From Acinetobacter sp. TGL-Y2 (GTDB taxonomy: Bacteria; Pseudomonadota; Gammaproteobacteria; Pseudomonadales; Moraxellaceae): a DNA stretch of 64,000 nt. The position numbers were made by a program, and so were the translations under genes. Positions within the stretch are counted from its first letter, which is position 1. The number at the start of each line of letters is the position of its first letter. The notes below the pieces were generated by a model. That model had not been told where the DNA came from and made no database searches. It saw only the letters and a list, made by a program, of their open reading frames with translations. Shown in pieces: positions 10,037 to 19,937 of this stretch. The stretch covers positions 2,728,001-2,792,000 of the forward strand of contig NZ_CP015110.1 of assembly GCF_001612555.1 (NCBI RefSeq), written 5' to 3'.

Positions 10037-10825
10037 TTATTGCCAAGCATCTTTGATCCACTGCGATGGAAGTACGTAACGATACCACTTACCGCCTCCG
10101 CCATTAATCGCATCAGGTGGATTGATTTCACCATGGAATATAATGATTTTAACGCCCTCTGGCTTAATCGGTGGTTTAAAAAATGCCAGCGGGATTTTTT
10201 GCAAACAATGATACTTGTAACTTTTGCACCAACTATCTGGCCAATAGCTTTGTTTGCTCTCACGATCTACATACCAAGACAGATAAGCTTGCTCATTGCG
10301 AAATCTTTGACGAATTTCATCGAAATTCTCACGAAAATAAGGCATTAACCCTGGAAATGCACCGAGCTTAAATCGATAGACTGAACTGTTGCCCGTAATA
10401 CGCCATGGACGCTTCCAGTCATGAATAATTAAAAATTCACCAGGGTGTGTGAAAAAACTGTCAATATTATCAACAATCACAACATCTAAATCCAAAAATA
10501 AAGCGTTGCCTGTTAAACCATACAAATCTGGCTCAAAGGTAGAAAGTTTATTCCAACCCCGCTCAGGACTACCTTCTGGTAATGCAAGTGGTGGAATAGG
10601 AAAACATTCAACTTCGGGATTGATACCTTCAGTACGATCGGTTAAACAGACCATTTTAAAATCAACAGTGGTATGGCGTTTGACCATGTTGTATAAACGA
10701 TTGACGTAATCTGCCCCGTATTTGGTTCCCCACTTCATGCAAAGAACAATATTTTGCTCTTGGTCATCTGCGCTATGTGACAGTGTGGTATTGTCGTTTA
10801 CCTGCATGTATTTTTCATCCGCCAA
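10037..10825 (-). CDS. LOS glycosyltransferase with DxD motif
   Basis: 262 residues. After a polar N-terminus the protein has NIVLCMKWGTKYGADYVNRL and a DxD site, ALFLDLDVVIVDNIDSFF, near residue 120, typical of GT8-like GT-A enzymes. In A. baumannii OC loci a transferase of this appearance is commonly the first gene. A later ATG at 10807 (MQVNDN) is an alternative start. It heads the minus-strand transferase cluster; the promoter must lie in the divergent gap 10826-10993 shared with ugd. Confidence 0.72.
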   Translation of the reverse strand: MADEKYMQVNDNTTLSHSADDQEQNIVLCMKWGTKYGADYVNRLYNMVKRHTTVDFKMVCLTDRTEGINPEVECFPIPPLALPEGSPERGWNKLSTFEPDLYGLTGNALFLDLDVVIVDNIDSFFTHPGEFLIIHDWKRPWRITGNSSVYRFKLGAFPGLMPYFRENFDEIRQRFRNEQAYLSWYVDRESKQSYWPDSWCKSYKYHCLQKIPLAFFKPPIKPEGVKIIIFHGEINPPDAINGGGGKWYRYVLPSQWIKDAWQ

Positions 10826-10993
10826 TCTTCTGCCAATATCATACCATTAAGTTTGGAAAAGTTATTGCCTTGCGATTTACTCACATCATAATTTGCACGA
10901 AAAGAATATGATATTATGAAGAGATCCGCCTTTTTCAGCACATAAGTCATCATGTGCCATACAGGTCATACATATCATTGCCATCAGGTTAAT

Positions 10994-12163
10994 ATGAAAA
11001 TAGCAGTTGCAGGAACCGGTTACGTTGGATTATCTAATGCCATGATCTTTGCGCAGCACCATGAGGTTGTTGCCTTGGATATTTTAGATAGCAAAGTTGA
11101 GATGCTGAACAATAAAATTTCACCCATTCAAGATCAAGATATCTCAAATTTTCTACAACAAAAACAACTTCATTTCACAGCGACCACTGACAAACATTTC
11201 GCCTATCAAAATGCGGATTTTGTCATTGTGGCAACGCCGACCGACTACGACACAAAGACCAATTATTTTAATACGCAAAGTGTCGAAAGTGTTATTGGTG
11301 ATGTGATTAAGATTAATCCTGATGCCATCATGGTCATTAAATCCACAGTGCCAGTCGGTTTTACGCAAAAAATCAAAGATCAGTATCAAACCCATAATGT
11401 TATTTTTTCACCTGAGTTTTTACGTGAAGGTAAAGCATTACACGATAATTTATATCCTTCACGGATTATTGTGGGTGAAAAATCTGAGCGTGCACAAATT
11501 TTTGCAAACATGTTGATTGAAGGTGCGATTAAGAAAGATAGCCCGGTGTTATTTACCGATTCGACTGAAGCTGAAGCCATCAAGTTATTTGCCAATACCT
11601 ATCTGGCCATGCGTGTTGCTTACTTCAATGAATTAGACACTTACGCGCAAACCTTTGGACTTGATACCCAACAAATTATTGAAGGTGTGTGCTTAGACCA
11701 AAGAATTGGCAATCATTATAATAATCCGTCTTTTGGTTATGGTGGATATTGTCTGCCTAAAGACACCAAACAACTCCTCGCAAACTACAATCAAGTCCCC
11801 AGCAATTTGATTCAAGCGATTGTAGACTCGAATCGAACTCGTAAAGACTTTATCGCGGATTCTATCTTAGAAAGAAACCCATCCACCGTTGGGATTTATC
11901 GTTTAGTGATGAAAAGTGGCTCAGACAACTTCCGTGCCTCAGCGATTCAAGGCGTGATGAAACGTCTTAAAGCCAAGGGGATTGACGTTATTGTTTATGA
12001 ACCGACTTTGAGCGATGCTGACTTCTTCAAATCTGAGGTGGTAAACGATTTGAATATATTTAAAAAACGCAGCGATGTGATTATTGCTAATCGACTATCG
12101 CAAGATTTAAGTGATGTGGCTGATAAAATTTACACACGAGATATTTTTGGAGGAGACGAATGA
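10994..12163 (+). CDS. ugd: UDP-glucose 6-dehydrogenase
   Basis: NAD-dependent dehydrogenase that oxidises UDP-glucose to UDP-glucuronate in the cytosol. It has the N-terminal Rossmann GTGYVG motif, the [12 protein letters not shown] segment, and the catalytic Cys in [17 protein letters not shown] near residue 250. Length of 389 residues is that of the short Ugd class. An in-frame start exists at 10952, but the ATG at 10994 begins directly with the Rossmann strand ([12 protein letters not shown]). The stop overlaps the next start (ATGA at 12160), so the two genes are translationally coupled and form a UDP-GlcA to UDP-GalA supply pathway for the outer core. Confidence 0.93.
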   Translation: MKIAVAGTGYVGLSNAMIFAQHHEVVALDILDSKVEMLNNKISPIQDQDISNFLQQKQLHFTATTDKHFAYQNADFVIVATPTDYDTKTNYFNTQSVESVIGDVIKINPDAIMVIKSTVPVGFTQKIKDQYQTHNVIFSPEFLREGKALHDNLYPSRIIVGEKSERAQIFANMLIEGAIKKDSPVLFTDSTEAEAIKLFANTYLAMRVAYFNELDTYAQTFGLDTQQIIEGVCLDQRIGNHYNNPSFGYGGYCLPKDTKQLLANYNQVPSNLIQAIVDSNRTRKDFIADSILERNPSTVGIYRLVMKSGSDNFRASAIQGVMKRLKAKGIDVIVYEPTLSDADFFKSEVVNDLNIFKKRSDVIIANRLSQDLSDVADKIYTRDIFGGDE

Positions 12164-13182
12164 AAGTCTTAGTGACAGGTGCCGCGGGTTTTATTGGTTT
12201 TCATGTCTCAAAAAAACTGCTTGAGCGTGGCGATGACGTGGTCGGTATTGATAACTTTAATGCTTATTACGATCCTGCGTTGAAAGAAGCTCGTGCTGAA
12301 CTTCTTCAACTGACTGCCCAAAGTAACATCGGTGAATTTACCTTGATCCGAGGCAATATTGCAGATAAATCGATAATCGATGACTGCTTTACACAACATA
12401 AATTTGACCGTGTCATTCATCTTGCCGCGCAAGCAGGTGTGCGATATTCGCTCGAAAACCCGTTAAGTTATGTAGAAAGCAACATTATTGGCTTTACCAA
12501 CATTATTGAAGCCTCTCGTTATGCAAAAACACCGCATTTAACTTATGCAAGCACCAGCAGTGTATATGGTGCCAATACCACCATGCCATTTAGTGAAAAT
12601 CATGGCGTTGACCACCCCATTCAGTTTTATGCAGCAACCAAACGTGCCAATGAATTGATGGCGCATAGTTATAGTCATCTGTTCCAGCTTCCCACCACAG
12701 GTTTACGCTTCTTCACTGTGTATGGTCCTTGGGGGCGTCCTGATATGGCGCTGTTCAAGTTCACTAAAAATATTATCGACAATAAATCCATTCCAGTGTT
12801 TAATCACGGCAATCACACGCGTGACTTTACCTTCGTTGCTGATATTGCCGAAGGTGTCATCCGTTCTAGCGATCAAATTGCTCAGCCCAACCCGGATTGG
12901 AACAGCAAGCATCCAGATCCTTCGACCAGTCATGCGCCCTTTAGAATCTTTAATATTGGCAATAATAATCCAGTGAAGCTGATTGAATATATTCATGCCA
13001 TTGAGAAAGCGGTCGGCAAAGACGCTATTCTTGATTTATTGCCATTACAACCGGGTGATGTTCCTGATACGTTTGCAGACAGTACTGCCCTTGAACAAGC
13101 CGTAGACTATAAGCCATCAGTATCTGTTCATGATGGTGTCAAACAATTTGTTGACTGGTACCGAGATTTTTATAAGGTTTAA
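12160..13182 (+). CDS. UDP-glucuronate 4-epimerase-like NAD-dependent epimerase
   Basis: 340-residue extended short-chain dehydrogenase. [11 protein letters not shown] is the NAD-binding glycine motif, STSSVYG carries the catalytic Ser, and YAATKRANE the Tyr-x3-Lys pair. The [16 protein letters not shown] stretch near residue 38 is typical of the UDP-GlcA 4-epimerase branch (LpsL/Cap1J type). Its coupling to ugd supports the substrate UDP-GlcA and product UDP-GalA. GalE-type specificity for UDP-Glc is less likely. A rho-independent terminator follows. Confidence 0.87.
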   Translation: MKVLVTGAAGFIGFHVSKKLLERGDDVVGIDNFNAYYDPALKEARAELLQLTAQSNIGEFTLIRGNIADKSIIDDCFTQHKFDRVIHLAAQAGVRYSLENPLSYVESNIIGFTNIIEASRYAKTPHLTYASTSSVYGANTTMPFSENHGVDHPIQFYAATKRANELMAHSYSHLFQLPTTGLRFFTVYGPWGRPDMALFKFTKNIIDNKSIPVFNHGNHTRDFTFVADIAEGVIRSSDQIAQPNPDWNSKHPDPSTSHAPFRIFNIGNNNPVKLIEYIHAIEKAVGKDAILDLLPLQPGDVPDTFADSTALEQAVDYKPSVSVHDGVKQFVDWYRDFYKV

Positions 13183-13201
13183 AACCAATTTACATTGCAA
13201 T

Positions 13202-13234
13202 AAAAAAGTCCAATTCTCTTATTGGACTTTTTTT
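13202..13234 (+). terminator. Rho-independent terminator after the epimerase gene
   Basis: Perfect arms AAAAAAGTCCAAT / ATTGGACTTTTTT with a 6-nt loop. The A/T symmetry lets it also stop transcripts of the minus-strand gene ending at 13272. Confidence 0.85.
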
Positions 13235-13271
13235 ATGACTTGAATTCTCAGACAAAGTCTAGAAAGTTAAA

Positions 13272-14165
13272 TTATTGATTTTTCCAATATTGTCCCAGTT
13301 TTAAATCCCACTCTTTGGGTTCAATCACCATACGACCTGCATTGGGTGTCAGCGTAATTTCACTAAAAAAGACCTTATCCTGGGAAAGTAAAAAATCAAT
13401 TCGGCTATACCCTGATTCGAAACAGAGTTTTTTAGCCAATCCGATCATTTCTTCAAATTGCGAAGGTTTAGCAATCTCATCTGGTGCATTATTTTTAAGA
13501 TCAACCTTGAACGATTGCAATTTCCACTGGGTATCATAAATATTTGAATAACACTCTGAGTCAGCCTTTTCAATATCAATCTCAACGAACTCAGGCTGAC
13601 CTTCAAAGCAATGTACGCGACAAGTCGTTATGGTATAGAGCTTTGAAGCGTCTCGATAAAGCGCAATATAGGTCTCAGCAATAATCATTGCTGGAACATT
13701 CTTATAATGCCATTCACGTTTCATGACATACATATTCATGTTCATATGCTGTTTAAGTTTCTGCTTCGAGCAATCAAATGCGAAGTTATTCTTATTTTTG
13801 CACACGACCGCACTTCCACTGTCGTGGCTACACTTTAAAACAAATTGATCTGGTAAAGCATCAAAATCTATCTCTTTGCAATCTTTGTAAACCGCAAGTA
13901 ACGGGACAAGATAATTTTCACCAATTTTATCAATGACGAATTGTCGAACAGCCAATTTGTCAGCGAGTTGGGTATGCGTAGCATCTCGATCAAAAATCAT
14001 TCGTGCTGTTACTTTTTCATTGAAGCTCTGCGGTTGATTGAAATTTGGTACATAGCCTAATTTTTGAATAAAACGTTTTGTTAGATATTTTTCATCAGAA
14101 ACAAAATTAACCCTCAATGACTTAAATTTATAAATTATATTTTCAAACATGAATTCAGATTTCAT
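13272..14165 (-). CDS. TupA-like ATP-grasp family protein (polysaccharide biosynthesis)
   Basis: 297 residues. The N-terminal YLTKRFIQKLGYVPNFNQP followed by SFNEKV, the QFVLKCSHDSGSAVVCKNK block and the C-terminal GYSRIDFLL...FSEITLTPNAG are hallmarks of the TupA-like ATP-grasp family (named from teichuronopeptide synthesis), which is common in capsule and LOS loci. It probably ligates an amino acid or other acid to a sugar, or acts as an unusual transferase; published OC loci carry homologues named as transferases. It is the gene next to ilvE and the inner border of the OC locus. Confidence 0.75.
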   Translation of the reverse strand: MKSEFMFENIIYKFKSLRVNFVSDEKYLTKRFIQKLGYVPNFNQPQSFNEKVTARMIFDRDATHTQLADKLAVRQFVIDKIGENYLVPLLAVYKDCKEIDFDALPDQFVLKCSHDSGSAVVCKNKNNFAFDCSKQKLKQHMNMNMYVMKREWHYKNVPAMIIAETYIALYRDASKLYTITTCRVHCFEGQPEFVEIDIEKADSECYSNIYDTQWKLQSFKVDLKNNAPDEIAKPSQFEEMIGLAKKLCFESGYSRIDFLLSQDKVFFSEITLTPNAGRMVIEPKEWDLKLGQYWKNQ

Positions 14166-14240
14166 AGGAATAGCGCAAGCATTATACGCAATGATTGGAT
14201 TTTTAGAATATTATTGATGTTTAATCATTTATTATTTTGA

Positions 14241-14272
14241 TTAAAAAACCTCTCAAATGAGAGGTTTTTTAA
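14241..14272 (-). terminator. Rho-independent terminator after ilvE
   Basis: Near-perfect dyad TTAAAAAACCTCTCA / TGAGAGGTTTTTTAA ten bp beyond the ilvE stop, with T runs on both strands. Confidence 0.85.
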
Positions 14273-14282
14273 TCAATTTGGA

Positions 14283-15209
14283 TTACTTCACGTAAGTCAA
14301 CCAATGTGCATATTTCGGATCTTTACCTTGCACAGCATCAAAATACGCTTTTTGAATTTGTGTGGTAATCGGGCCACGTGTACCTTCACCAATTTGACGG
14401 TCATCATATTCACGGATTGGTGTCACTTCGGCAGCAGTACCTGTGAAGAATGCTTCATCTGCAATGTAAAATTCATCACGAGTAATGCGGCGTTCAATTA
14501 CGTCATAACCCAAATCTTTTGCAATGGTGATAATGGTTTGACGAGTAATACCGTCTAGCGCACCACCTGCAACATCTGGAGTATGAATGACGCCATCACG
14601 GATCAAGAAGACGTTTTCGCCAGAACCTTGACATACATAACCTTGTGGGTCGAGAAGCATGGCTTCGTCATAGCCCGAATGTGCCACTTCCTGATGTGCA
14701 AGAATAGACAGCGTGTAGTTACCCGACGCTTTTGCTTTACACATGGTCACGTTTGGATGGTGATGGGTAAATGAAGAGGTTTTCACACGAATCCCCTTCT
14801 CCATTGCTTCTTCACCCAAATATGTACCCCAGCTCCATGCAGCAACCACGGCATGAATGGTGTTATCTGTTGCGGCAATTCCGAGTTTTTCTGAACCGAT
14901 AAAAATAATTGGACGTAAGTAACAAGATGCGAGTTTATTTTCACGTACCACATCAATTTGCGCTTGTTCTAATGTTGCTTGATCAAATGGAACTTTCATT
15001 TGATAAATTTTTGCTGAATTAAGTAGGCGCTTGGTATGTTCTTTTAAACGGAAAATAGCCGTTCCATTAGGAGTTTCATAAGCACGGACACCCTCAAACA
15101 CACCCATACTATAGTGTAAAGTATGTGTTAGGACGTGAGTTTTCGCTTCACGCCAGTCAACCAATTGTCCATCTTGCCAAATAAAACCATCACGATCAGC
15201 CAAATTCAT
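14283..15209 (-). CDS. ilvE: Branched-chain amino acid aminotransferase
   Basis: Pyridoxal-phosphate fold-type IV aminotransferase for the last step of Leu/Ile/Val synthesis, cytosolic. Key elements: HYSMGVFEGVRAYETPNG, the catalytic Lys in TMCKAKASGNY near residue 158, EAMLLDPQGYVCQGSGENVFLI, and FFTGTAAEVTPIREYD. Its 308 residues match IlvE. Only about 26 bp separate it from glnE upstream, so the two may be co-transcribed. In Acinetobacter this gene forms the second border of the outer-core LOS locus. Confidence 0.96.
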   Translation of the reverse strand: MNLADRDGFIWQDGQLVDWREAKTHVLTHTLHYSMGVFEGVRAYETPNGTAIFRLKEHTKRLLNSAKIYQMKVPFDQATLEQAQIDVVRENKLASCYLRPIIFIGSEKLGIAATDNTIHAVVAAWSWGTYLGEEAMEKGIRVKTSSFTHHHPNVTMCKAKASGNYTLSILAHQEVAHSGYDEAMLLDPQGYVCQGSGENVFLIRDGVIHTPDVAGGALDGITRQTIITIAKDLGYDVIERRITRDEFYIADEAFFTGTAAEVTPIREYDDRQIGEGTRGPITTQIQKAYFDAVQGKDPKYAHWLTYVK

Positions 15210-15235
15210 GACTTAAACTCCAAATGTATACTGAA

Positions 15236-17986
15236 TTATTCACTATCCAATGCGAACACCGCAGTTGGATCAATTAATCTTTGCCACAATTTACAAACGA
15301 CCTCTCGGGTATCAAACCACTGCGCAGCACTGACTTGCATATTTTGGTTTGCAAGGGCTAGGCTGTGACTCTCGACTCGTTCACTCAGATAGGCATGAAT
15401 CAAGGCTGAAGCATCGTCACTGGATAAACAACGTGCTTTGGCAGCATCTTCTAAGATTCGTACATTGTCGGAATAATGGGCGAGATCAGGATTCGTCCCA
15501 CTCCAGGCTAACACGATATACTGTGCCATAAATTCGATATCAACGATACCACCTGCATCCTGTTTTAAATGAAAAATTCCATCTTTTTTCTGCTCCTTAG
15601 ATGAGCCAAGATGATCTTTCATTTTTTGACGCATGTTTAAAACTTCAGCACGTACTTTTTCTTCTTCGCGTGGCAATGTTAAAACTCGACATCTTAATTG
15701 CTCAAATTTTTCGCGTAAGCTTTGCTCACCTGCAATCGATCTTGCACGTACAATGGCTTGATGCTCCCACACCCACGCATTTTTCATTTGGTATTGCTCA
15801 AATGCTTTTAAGCTGGTGACCAGCAGTCCCGCCTCACCTGATGGTCGAAGGCGTGTATCTATTTCATAGACACGCCCGTCCAGTGTTTGCGTGGTCATCA
15901 GAGACATGAGTTTCTGTCCAACTTTCATGGCAAATTCAAAACCACTAATTGGCTTTAAACCATCTGTATCGGACTGTTCATCCATATAATGAATAAACAC
16001 CAAATCCAAATCTGAACCATAGCCCAACTCAATTCCACCGAGCTTACCATAACCAATTACAGCAAATGCAGTACAATCAAGTGTACAGCGTTTCCCCTCA
16101 GCATCCAGCGGATAACCATGCTTCTTGGCAATCATTTGATAAGCCAGATTCAAACTGGCTTGAACAGATACTTCAGCAATATCGGTTAAGGCATCTGAGA
16201 CGCGCATGAGTGGACTTTCTGCCAAAACATCACTGGCTGCAACTGTCAATACATTGGATTTTTTAAATAAACGTAGCACACGCATTTGATCTTCGACTTG
16301 ATCAATTTCAATACGCAGCAATTGTTGTCTTAAAGAGTCTTCCAAGTCTTGGCGTTTAGGCAGTTCAAAATCCATCGAGAGAAATTCATCCAACAACACT
16401 GGATAATGGGTGAGTTCCTCACAAATCCAAGGACTCACGGTCGACATTTTCACCAAGCGTTGTAATGCACCTTTACTCTCAATCAACATCACCAAATACA
16501 CCGTACGGCGCATGACAGATTCAACCAAAGGCATTAGTCTAAGTAACGCAACTTGAGGTTTATTGGACTGTAAAATCGCTTCAATCAAATGTGGCCAGAA
16601 CTCTTTTAAGCGCTGAACCGCTTTAGCAGGTAATTTTTTAATGGCATGACCATACCAAAACTCATGAATCAAGTTCTTGGCATGATCATCTAAAAGATCA
16701 TTCAGTTTTTGCTCTAAATGCTCAAAGCCCTCTGTCGGTGAATCTTGCGCTTTGTCTTTAATCAAGTTCTCAAATTGGTAAATAACTTTTTGACGTTTAT
16801 CATTTAAATCAATTTTAAAGGCATCCCAATTTTCAAAACCTAATGTTTCAAAAATACGTGCTTGTAAATCTGGCTCCGTCGGCAAACTTTGGGTTTGTTG
16901 ATCATTCAACGCTTGAATTGCATGCTCGACACGTCTTAAAAATAGATAAGCATCTTTAAGATCAATCACTGCTTGCTCATCGAGCAAACCGACTTCACCC
17001 AGATGTTGAAGACTGACTAGGCATTGGCGATCTTGAAGCTCTAATTTAGATCCACCATAGATAAGCTGAAAGACTTGTACAATGAACTCGACTTCACGAA
17101 TTCCGCCTGCACCCAGCTTAATATCATCTTCAATATTACGCCGTGCCACTTCACGCGCAATCATGACCTTCATTTCACGCATGGCTTCAAATGCGGTGTA
17201 ATCCACATATTTACGAAATACGAAAGGTCGCGTCATGCTCAGTAAATCTTTACCGTGCTGACCTCCTGATACGATCCGCGCTTTAATCCATGCATAGCGT
17301 TCCCACTCTCGCCCATGCTGACTTAAGTATTTTTCAAGTGCCACATGGCTAATGGCGAGTGCAGAGCCATCACCCCATGGTCTAAGTCGCATATCCACTC
17401 TAAACACAAAACCTTCGGCGGTTATATGCTCGAGCAGATAAATGATTTTTTGCCCCCAAGAAATACAAAATTGCTGAACATCAATGCATTTTCGACCATT
17501 GGTTTCACCTTGCTCATCAAAAGCAAAAATCAAATCAATGTCACTGGACAAGTTGAGCTCTTGTGCGCCCAATTTCCCCATAGCCACCACAATTAAATCT
17601 TGAACATGACCGCTAACACTGATCGGCTCACCGTGTTTGGCGACCAAAGGAATACGAGCAAAATCTTTCGCGGCATTAATACTGGCATCGGCAAAATCTG
17701 AAAGCTCACGAGTCAGTGTGACCACATCGATTAGCACATTGGCATCTTGCCAAATCCAGCGGAACATTAACCGCGCACGAAGTAGACGTAAACTGCGCAT
17801 CCATTGGGTTTCATTCTGAATATCGAACAACTCAGTGTGCACCCACTGATGAATATGGTCAGTTGAAAGCGAACTTTGAAACTGATCAACTGCATAATCT
17901 TGTTCCAATATCTCTCGATGTAAACTCAGAACCTGCTCAGCATACTGACTGGCTCTTAATGTTTTTTGCAATTGTGCAGCATTCAT
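15236..17986 (-). CDS. glnE: Bifunctional glutamine synthetase adenylyltransferase/deadenylase
   Basis: 916-residue enzyme that adds and removes AMP on glutamine synthetase in response to PII. Two nucleotidyltransferase domains are visible, each with the G-x-G/S-S-D-x-D motif: NLSSDIDLIFAFDE near residue 170 in the N-terminal deadenylase half and LGYGSDLDLVFIHY near residue 675 in the C-terminal adenylylase half. LRPSGEAGLLVTSL and LRPWGDGSALAIS follow each site. Length is slightly below the E. coli protein. It sits upstream of ilvE in the same orientation. Confidence 0.96.
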   Translation of the reverse strand: MNAAQLQKTLRASQYAEQVLSLHREILEQDYAVDQFQSSLSTDHIHQWVHTELFDIQNETQWMRSLRLLRARLMFRWIWQDANVLIDVVTLTRELSDFADASINAAKDFARIPLVAKHGEPISVSGHVQDLIVVAMGKLGAQELNLSSDIDLIFAFDEQGETNGRKCIDVQQFCISWGQKIIYLLEHITAEGFVFRVDMRLRPWGDGSALAISHVALEKYLSQHGREWERYAWIKARIVSGGQHGKDLLSMTRPFVFRKYVDYTAFEAMREMKVMIAREVARRNIEDDIKLGAGGIREVEFIVQVFQLIYGGSKLELQDRQCLVSLQHLGEVGLLDEQAVIDLKDAYLFLRRVEHAIQALNDQQTQSLPTEPDLQARIFETLGFENWDAFKIDLNDKRQKVIYQFENLIKDKAQDSPTEGFEHLEQKLNDLLDDHAKNLIHEFWYGHAIKKLPAKAVQRLKEFWPHLIEAILQSNKPQVALLRLMPLVESVMRRTVYLVMLIESKGALQRLVKMSTVSPWICEELTHYPVLLDEFLSMDFELPKRQDLEDSLRQQLLRIEIDQVEDQMRVLRLFKKSNVLTVAASDVLAESPLMRVSDALTDIAEVSVQASLNLAYQMIAKKHGYPLDAEGKRCTLDCTAFAVIGYGKLGGIELGYGSDLDLVFIHYMDEQSDTDGLKPISGFEFAMKVGQKLMSLMTTQTLDGRVYEIDTRLRPSGEAGLLVTSLKAFEQYQMKNAWVWEHQAIVRARSIAGEQSLREKFEQLRCRVLTLPREEEKVRAEVLNMRQKMKDHLGSSKEQKKDGIFHLKQDAGGIVDIEFMAQYIVLAWSGTNPDLAHYSDNVRILEDAAKARCLSSDDASALIHAYLSERVESHSLALANQNMQVSAAQWFDTREVVCKLWQRLIDPTAVFALDSE

Positions 17987-18079
17987 CCAAAATTGCCTTC
18001 GATTGTATTTATGAATCTTTTATAACAGCTCAAAAGCAGTTTTGGAAAAATTAATTCAAGATTTCCACGCAGGTTAAAT

Positions 18080-19342
18080 CTAATTGTTCATCATTTTTTT
18101 TGATGGCATCAGACTTTGATGAGCATTCATTGCTGCGGGTAAAATGACTTTAAAGGTGGTTCCGTCTCCCTCTTTTGAAATCACTTCAATTTGCCCCTTG
18201 TTCAAATCGACAAAGCGCTTGCATAACACCAAGCCCAAGCCTGCACCTTTCTCACCCGATGTACCTTTTAAGCTGACCTGTAAATTGGGTTGAAACAAAC
18301 CATCGATTTGCTGCTGCGTCATCCCTAAACCTGTATCTCGTACGGTAATTTCAATACCTTCAACACATTCGGCTGCTTCTATATAGACACAACCACTGCC
18401 ATCCACATTGGTAAATTTCAATGCATTCGACACCAAGTTTTGAATCACTGAGGTGATCATATTGATATCTGCATAGACTTTTAAATGGCTGGGCGTGGTT
18501 TCAATCAACTGGATATTTTTTTTCATTGCTAATGTGTTCAACACCTCATAAACAATACGCGTGGCTTGCTTCAACTCAAAATTAATCGGGTGATAAACAA
18601 ATCGACCGCCTTCTGCCATGGCCCAATTGAGTAAACTTTCCAACAAGTTATAGGTTGAATGCGCAGTGTCATTTAAATAATCTGCAATATTTTGAATGCT
18701 GGACTCATCTAAGGTTTCACGTTCTTGGGCCAAAACCTCTGAAAAACCCAATAGACCATGAAACGGAGCACGTAAGTCATGCGCGATAATTTGAAAGAAT
18801 TTGGTCTTACTAAAATTTAACGCAGATTGCTGTTCATAAAGCTCTTTAAGCTCTTCATTTTCCAAACGAATTTCAATAATTCGAATCAAACTATTTGCAA
18901 ACTCATGTACCACTTCTAATTTATCTTCTAAAAATGGTTCAATGGCGTCATCAAATAAAAGCACTTGACCAATAGAATGTCCGTCTTCTTGTTTTAAATC
19001 AAAGGCAATAACACGATAATGCTTAACACCTAATTGCGTGATATACGCTGAAAATTTGGCATAATTTTGATGTTGTGCGCCAAGCGTCGTTTGTCCATCA
19101 AAATACTGGAGCAAATCAACCGATTTTTTTGCATGAAATGCTTTAAACCCGTTTGATGAAGAATACCAAATATAAGGTTCATGATGAAATGCCAAAACAG
19201 CACAGTCTGCGTTTAAAATACTTCGGGTAAACTTTAAAAAACCATCAATTTGATTTTTTGGCGTAAATACGCCCAATAACAAAGATAATTTGCAAGCACT
19301 GAGTTGATCCGCTTGATCTACTTCTATGAGTTGTAATTTCAT
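18080..19342 (-). CDS. GAF-domain sensor histidine kinase
   Basis: About 420 residues without membrane segments. A GAF-like sensor region covers roughly residues 10-160. The H-box is IIAHDLRAPFHGLLGFSEVL near residue 205, the N-box VIQNLVSNALKFTN near 315, the G1 box RDTGLGM and the G2 box GEKGAGLGLVLCKRF. It should autophosphorylate in the cytosol and pass phosphate to an unlinked regulator; none is adjacent. A GTG at 19396 is in frame, but ATG at 19342 has an AGG 8 nt upstream and removes an unlikely hydrophobic leader, so it was chosen. Confidence 0.87.
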   Translation of the reverse strand: MKLQLIEVDQADQLSACKLSLLLGVFTPKNQIDGFLKFTRSILNADCAVLAFHHEPYIWYSSSNGFKAFHAKKSVDLLQYFDGQTTLGAQHQNYAKFSAYITQLGVKHYRVIAFDLKQEDGHSIGQVLLFDDAIEPFLEDKLEVVHEFANSLIRIIEIRLENEELKELYEQQSALNFSKTKFFQIIAHDLRAPFHGLLGFSEVLAQERETLDESSIQNIADYLNDTAHSTYNLLESLLNWAMAEGGRFVYHPINFELKQATRIVYEVLNTLAMKKNIQLIETTPSHLKVYADINMITSVIQNLVSNALKFTNVDGSGCVYIEAAECVEGIEITVRDTGLGMTQQQIDGLFQPNLQVSLKGTSGEKGAGLGLVLCKRFVDLNKGQIEVISKEGDGTTFKVILPAAMNAHQSLMPSKKMMNN

Positions 19343-19623
19343 GCTTGAACCTATAAGGAAAATACAGATTGATATGACAAACTGATACAACGCCACGCGT
19401 CTTGTCCAATTTTGCGACTGTTAAAACCAAGCAAAAAAAAGCGTACGAATTGTTCTAAGATTAATACATAAAATTACATTTTTAAAGACATTTTACATTG
19501 TCCAATTTACCCATTTTATCTTATTGATTTTTATTAATTTAAATTGAAATCATTTGTTTGTAAAACCCAAAGAAATTTATCAAATGGTTTAAATAACTGT
19601 ATTTAAAAAAGATGAACAATTAA

Positions 19624-19725
19624 GCGCTGCGCCATAAAGATGAGGTCCGTTTAATCGATATCAATGCACAACCGACTGATTTAAAAAGTGACCCTTTATA
19701 TCCATCCATTTTTAATCGGCAATAA
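19624..19725 (+). pseudogene. Possible 3' remnant of a host gene next to attL
   Basis: A 33-codon open stretch ending in TAA reads like real protein (RHKDEVRLIDINAQPTDLK, then DPLYPSIFNRQ) but has no start codon and an in-frame TAA just before it. It ends immediately before the original tRNA-Leu terminator. It looks like the tail of a deleted gene. The parent family was not recognised. Confidence 0.3.
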
Positions 19726-19759
19726 AAAACCCCAAGACTGAAAGTGCTTGGGGTTTTTT
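19725..19759 (-). terminator. Displaced host terminator of the tRNA-Leu gene
   Basis: Arms AAAAACCCCAAG / CTTGGGGTTTTT with a 10-nt loop, directly beside attL on the outer side. Before integration it would have lain just downstream of the minus-strand tRNA-Leu; the prophage now separates them by 37 kb. Confidence 0.7.
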
Positions 19760-19760
19760 A

Positions 19761-19779
19761 GAATTTGGTCCCGAGGGTC
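19761..19779. other. attL core repeat
   Basis: 19 bp (GAATTTGGTCCCGAGGGTC) identical to 56678-56696. It carries the 3' terminal bases of tRNA-Leu but no complete tRNA, so this is the phage-displaced copy. Confidence 0.88.
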
Positions 19780-19821
19780 AGAACCTTAATAGATATTAAT
19801 ATCAAAGAATTATCACATTAT

Positions 19822-19839
19822 TGTGGAAATACGTGGACG
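19822..19839 (+). other. Candidate integrase arm-type sites, left
   Basis: TGTGGAAA and CGTGGACG in tandem, 43-60 bp inside attL. They resemble the P2 integrase arm consensus TGTGGACA, and matching TGTGGA/TGTGGG sites occur at the right end (56531-56561). Confidence 0.45.
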
Positions 19840-19937
19840 TAAATTGTAGATAACTGCATCAAATTGACAATTAGAATGAGGCTATTGTCAAAGATGAGTA
19901 AGAAAACTTTTTAAAATTTCAGGTCATAAAAAAAATA

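Noticed and set aside
12703..12996. Minus-strand ORF inside the epimerase gene
   Set aside because: Shadow of a well-supported gene; no start signal or family match.
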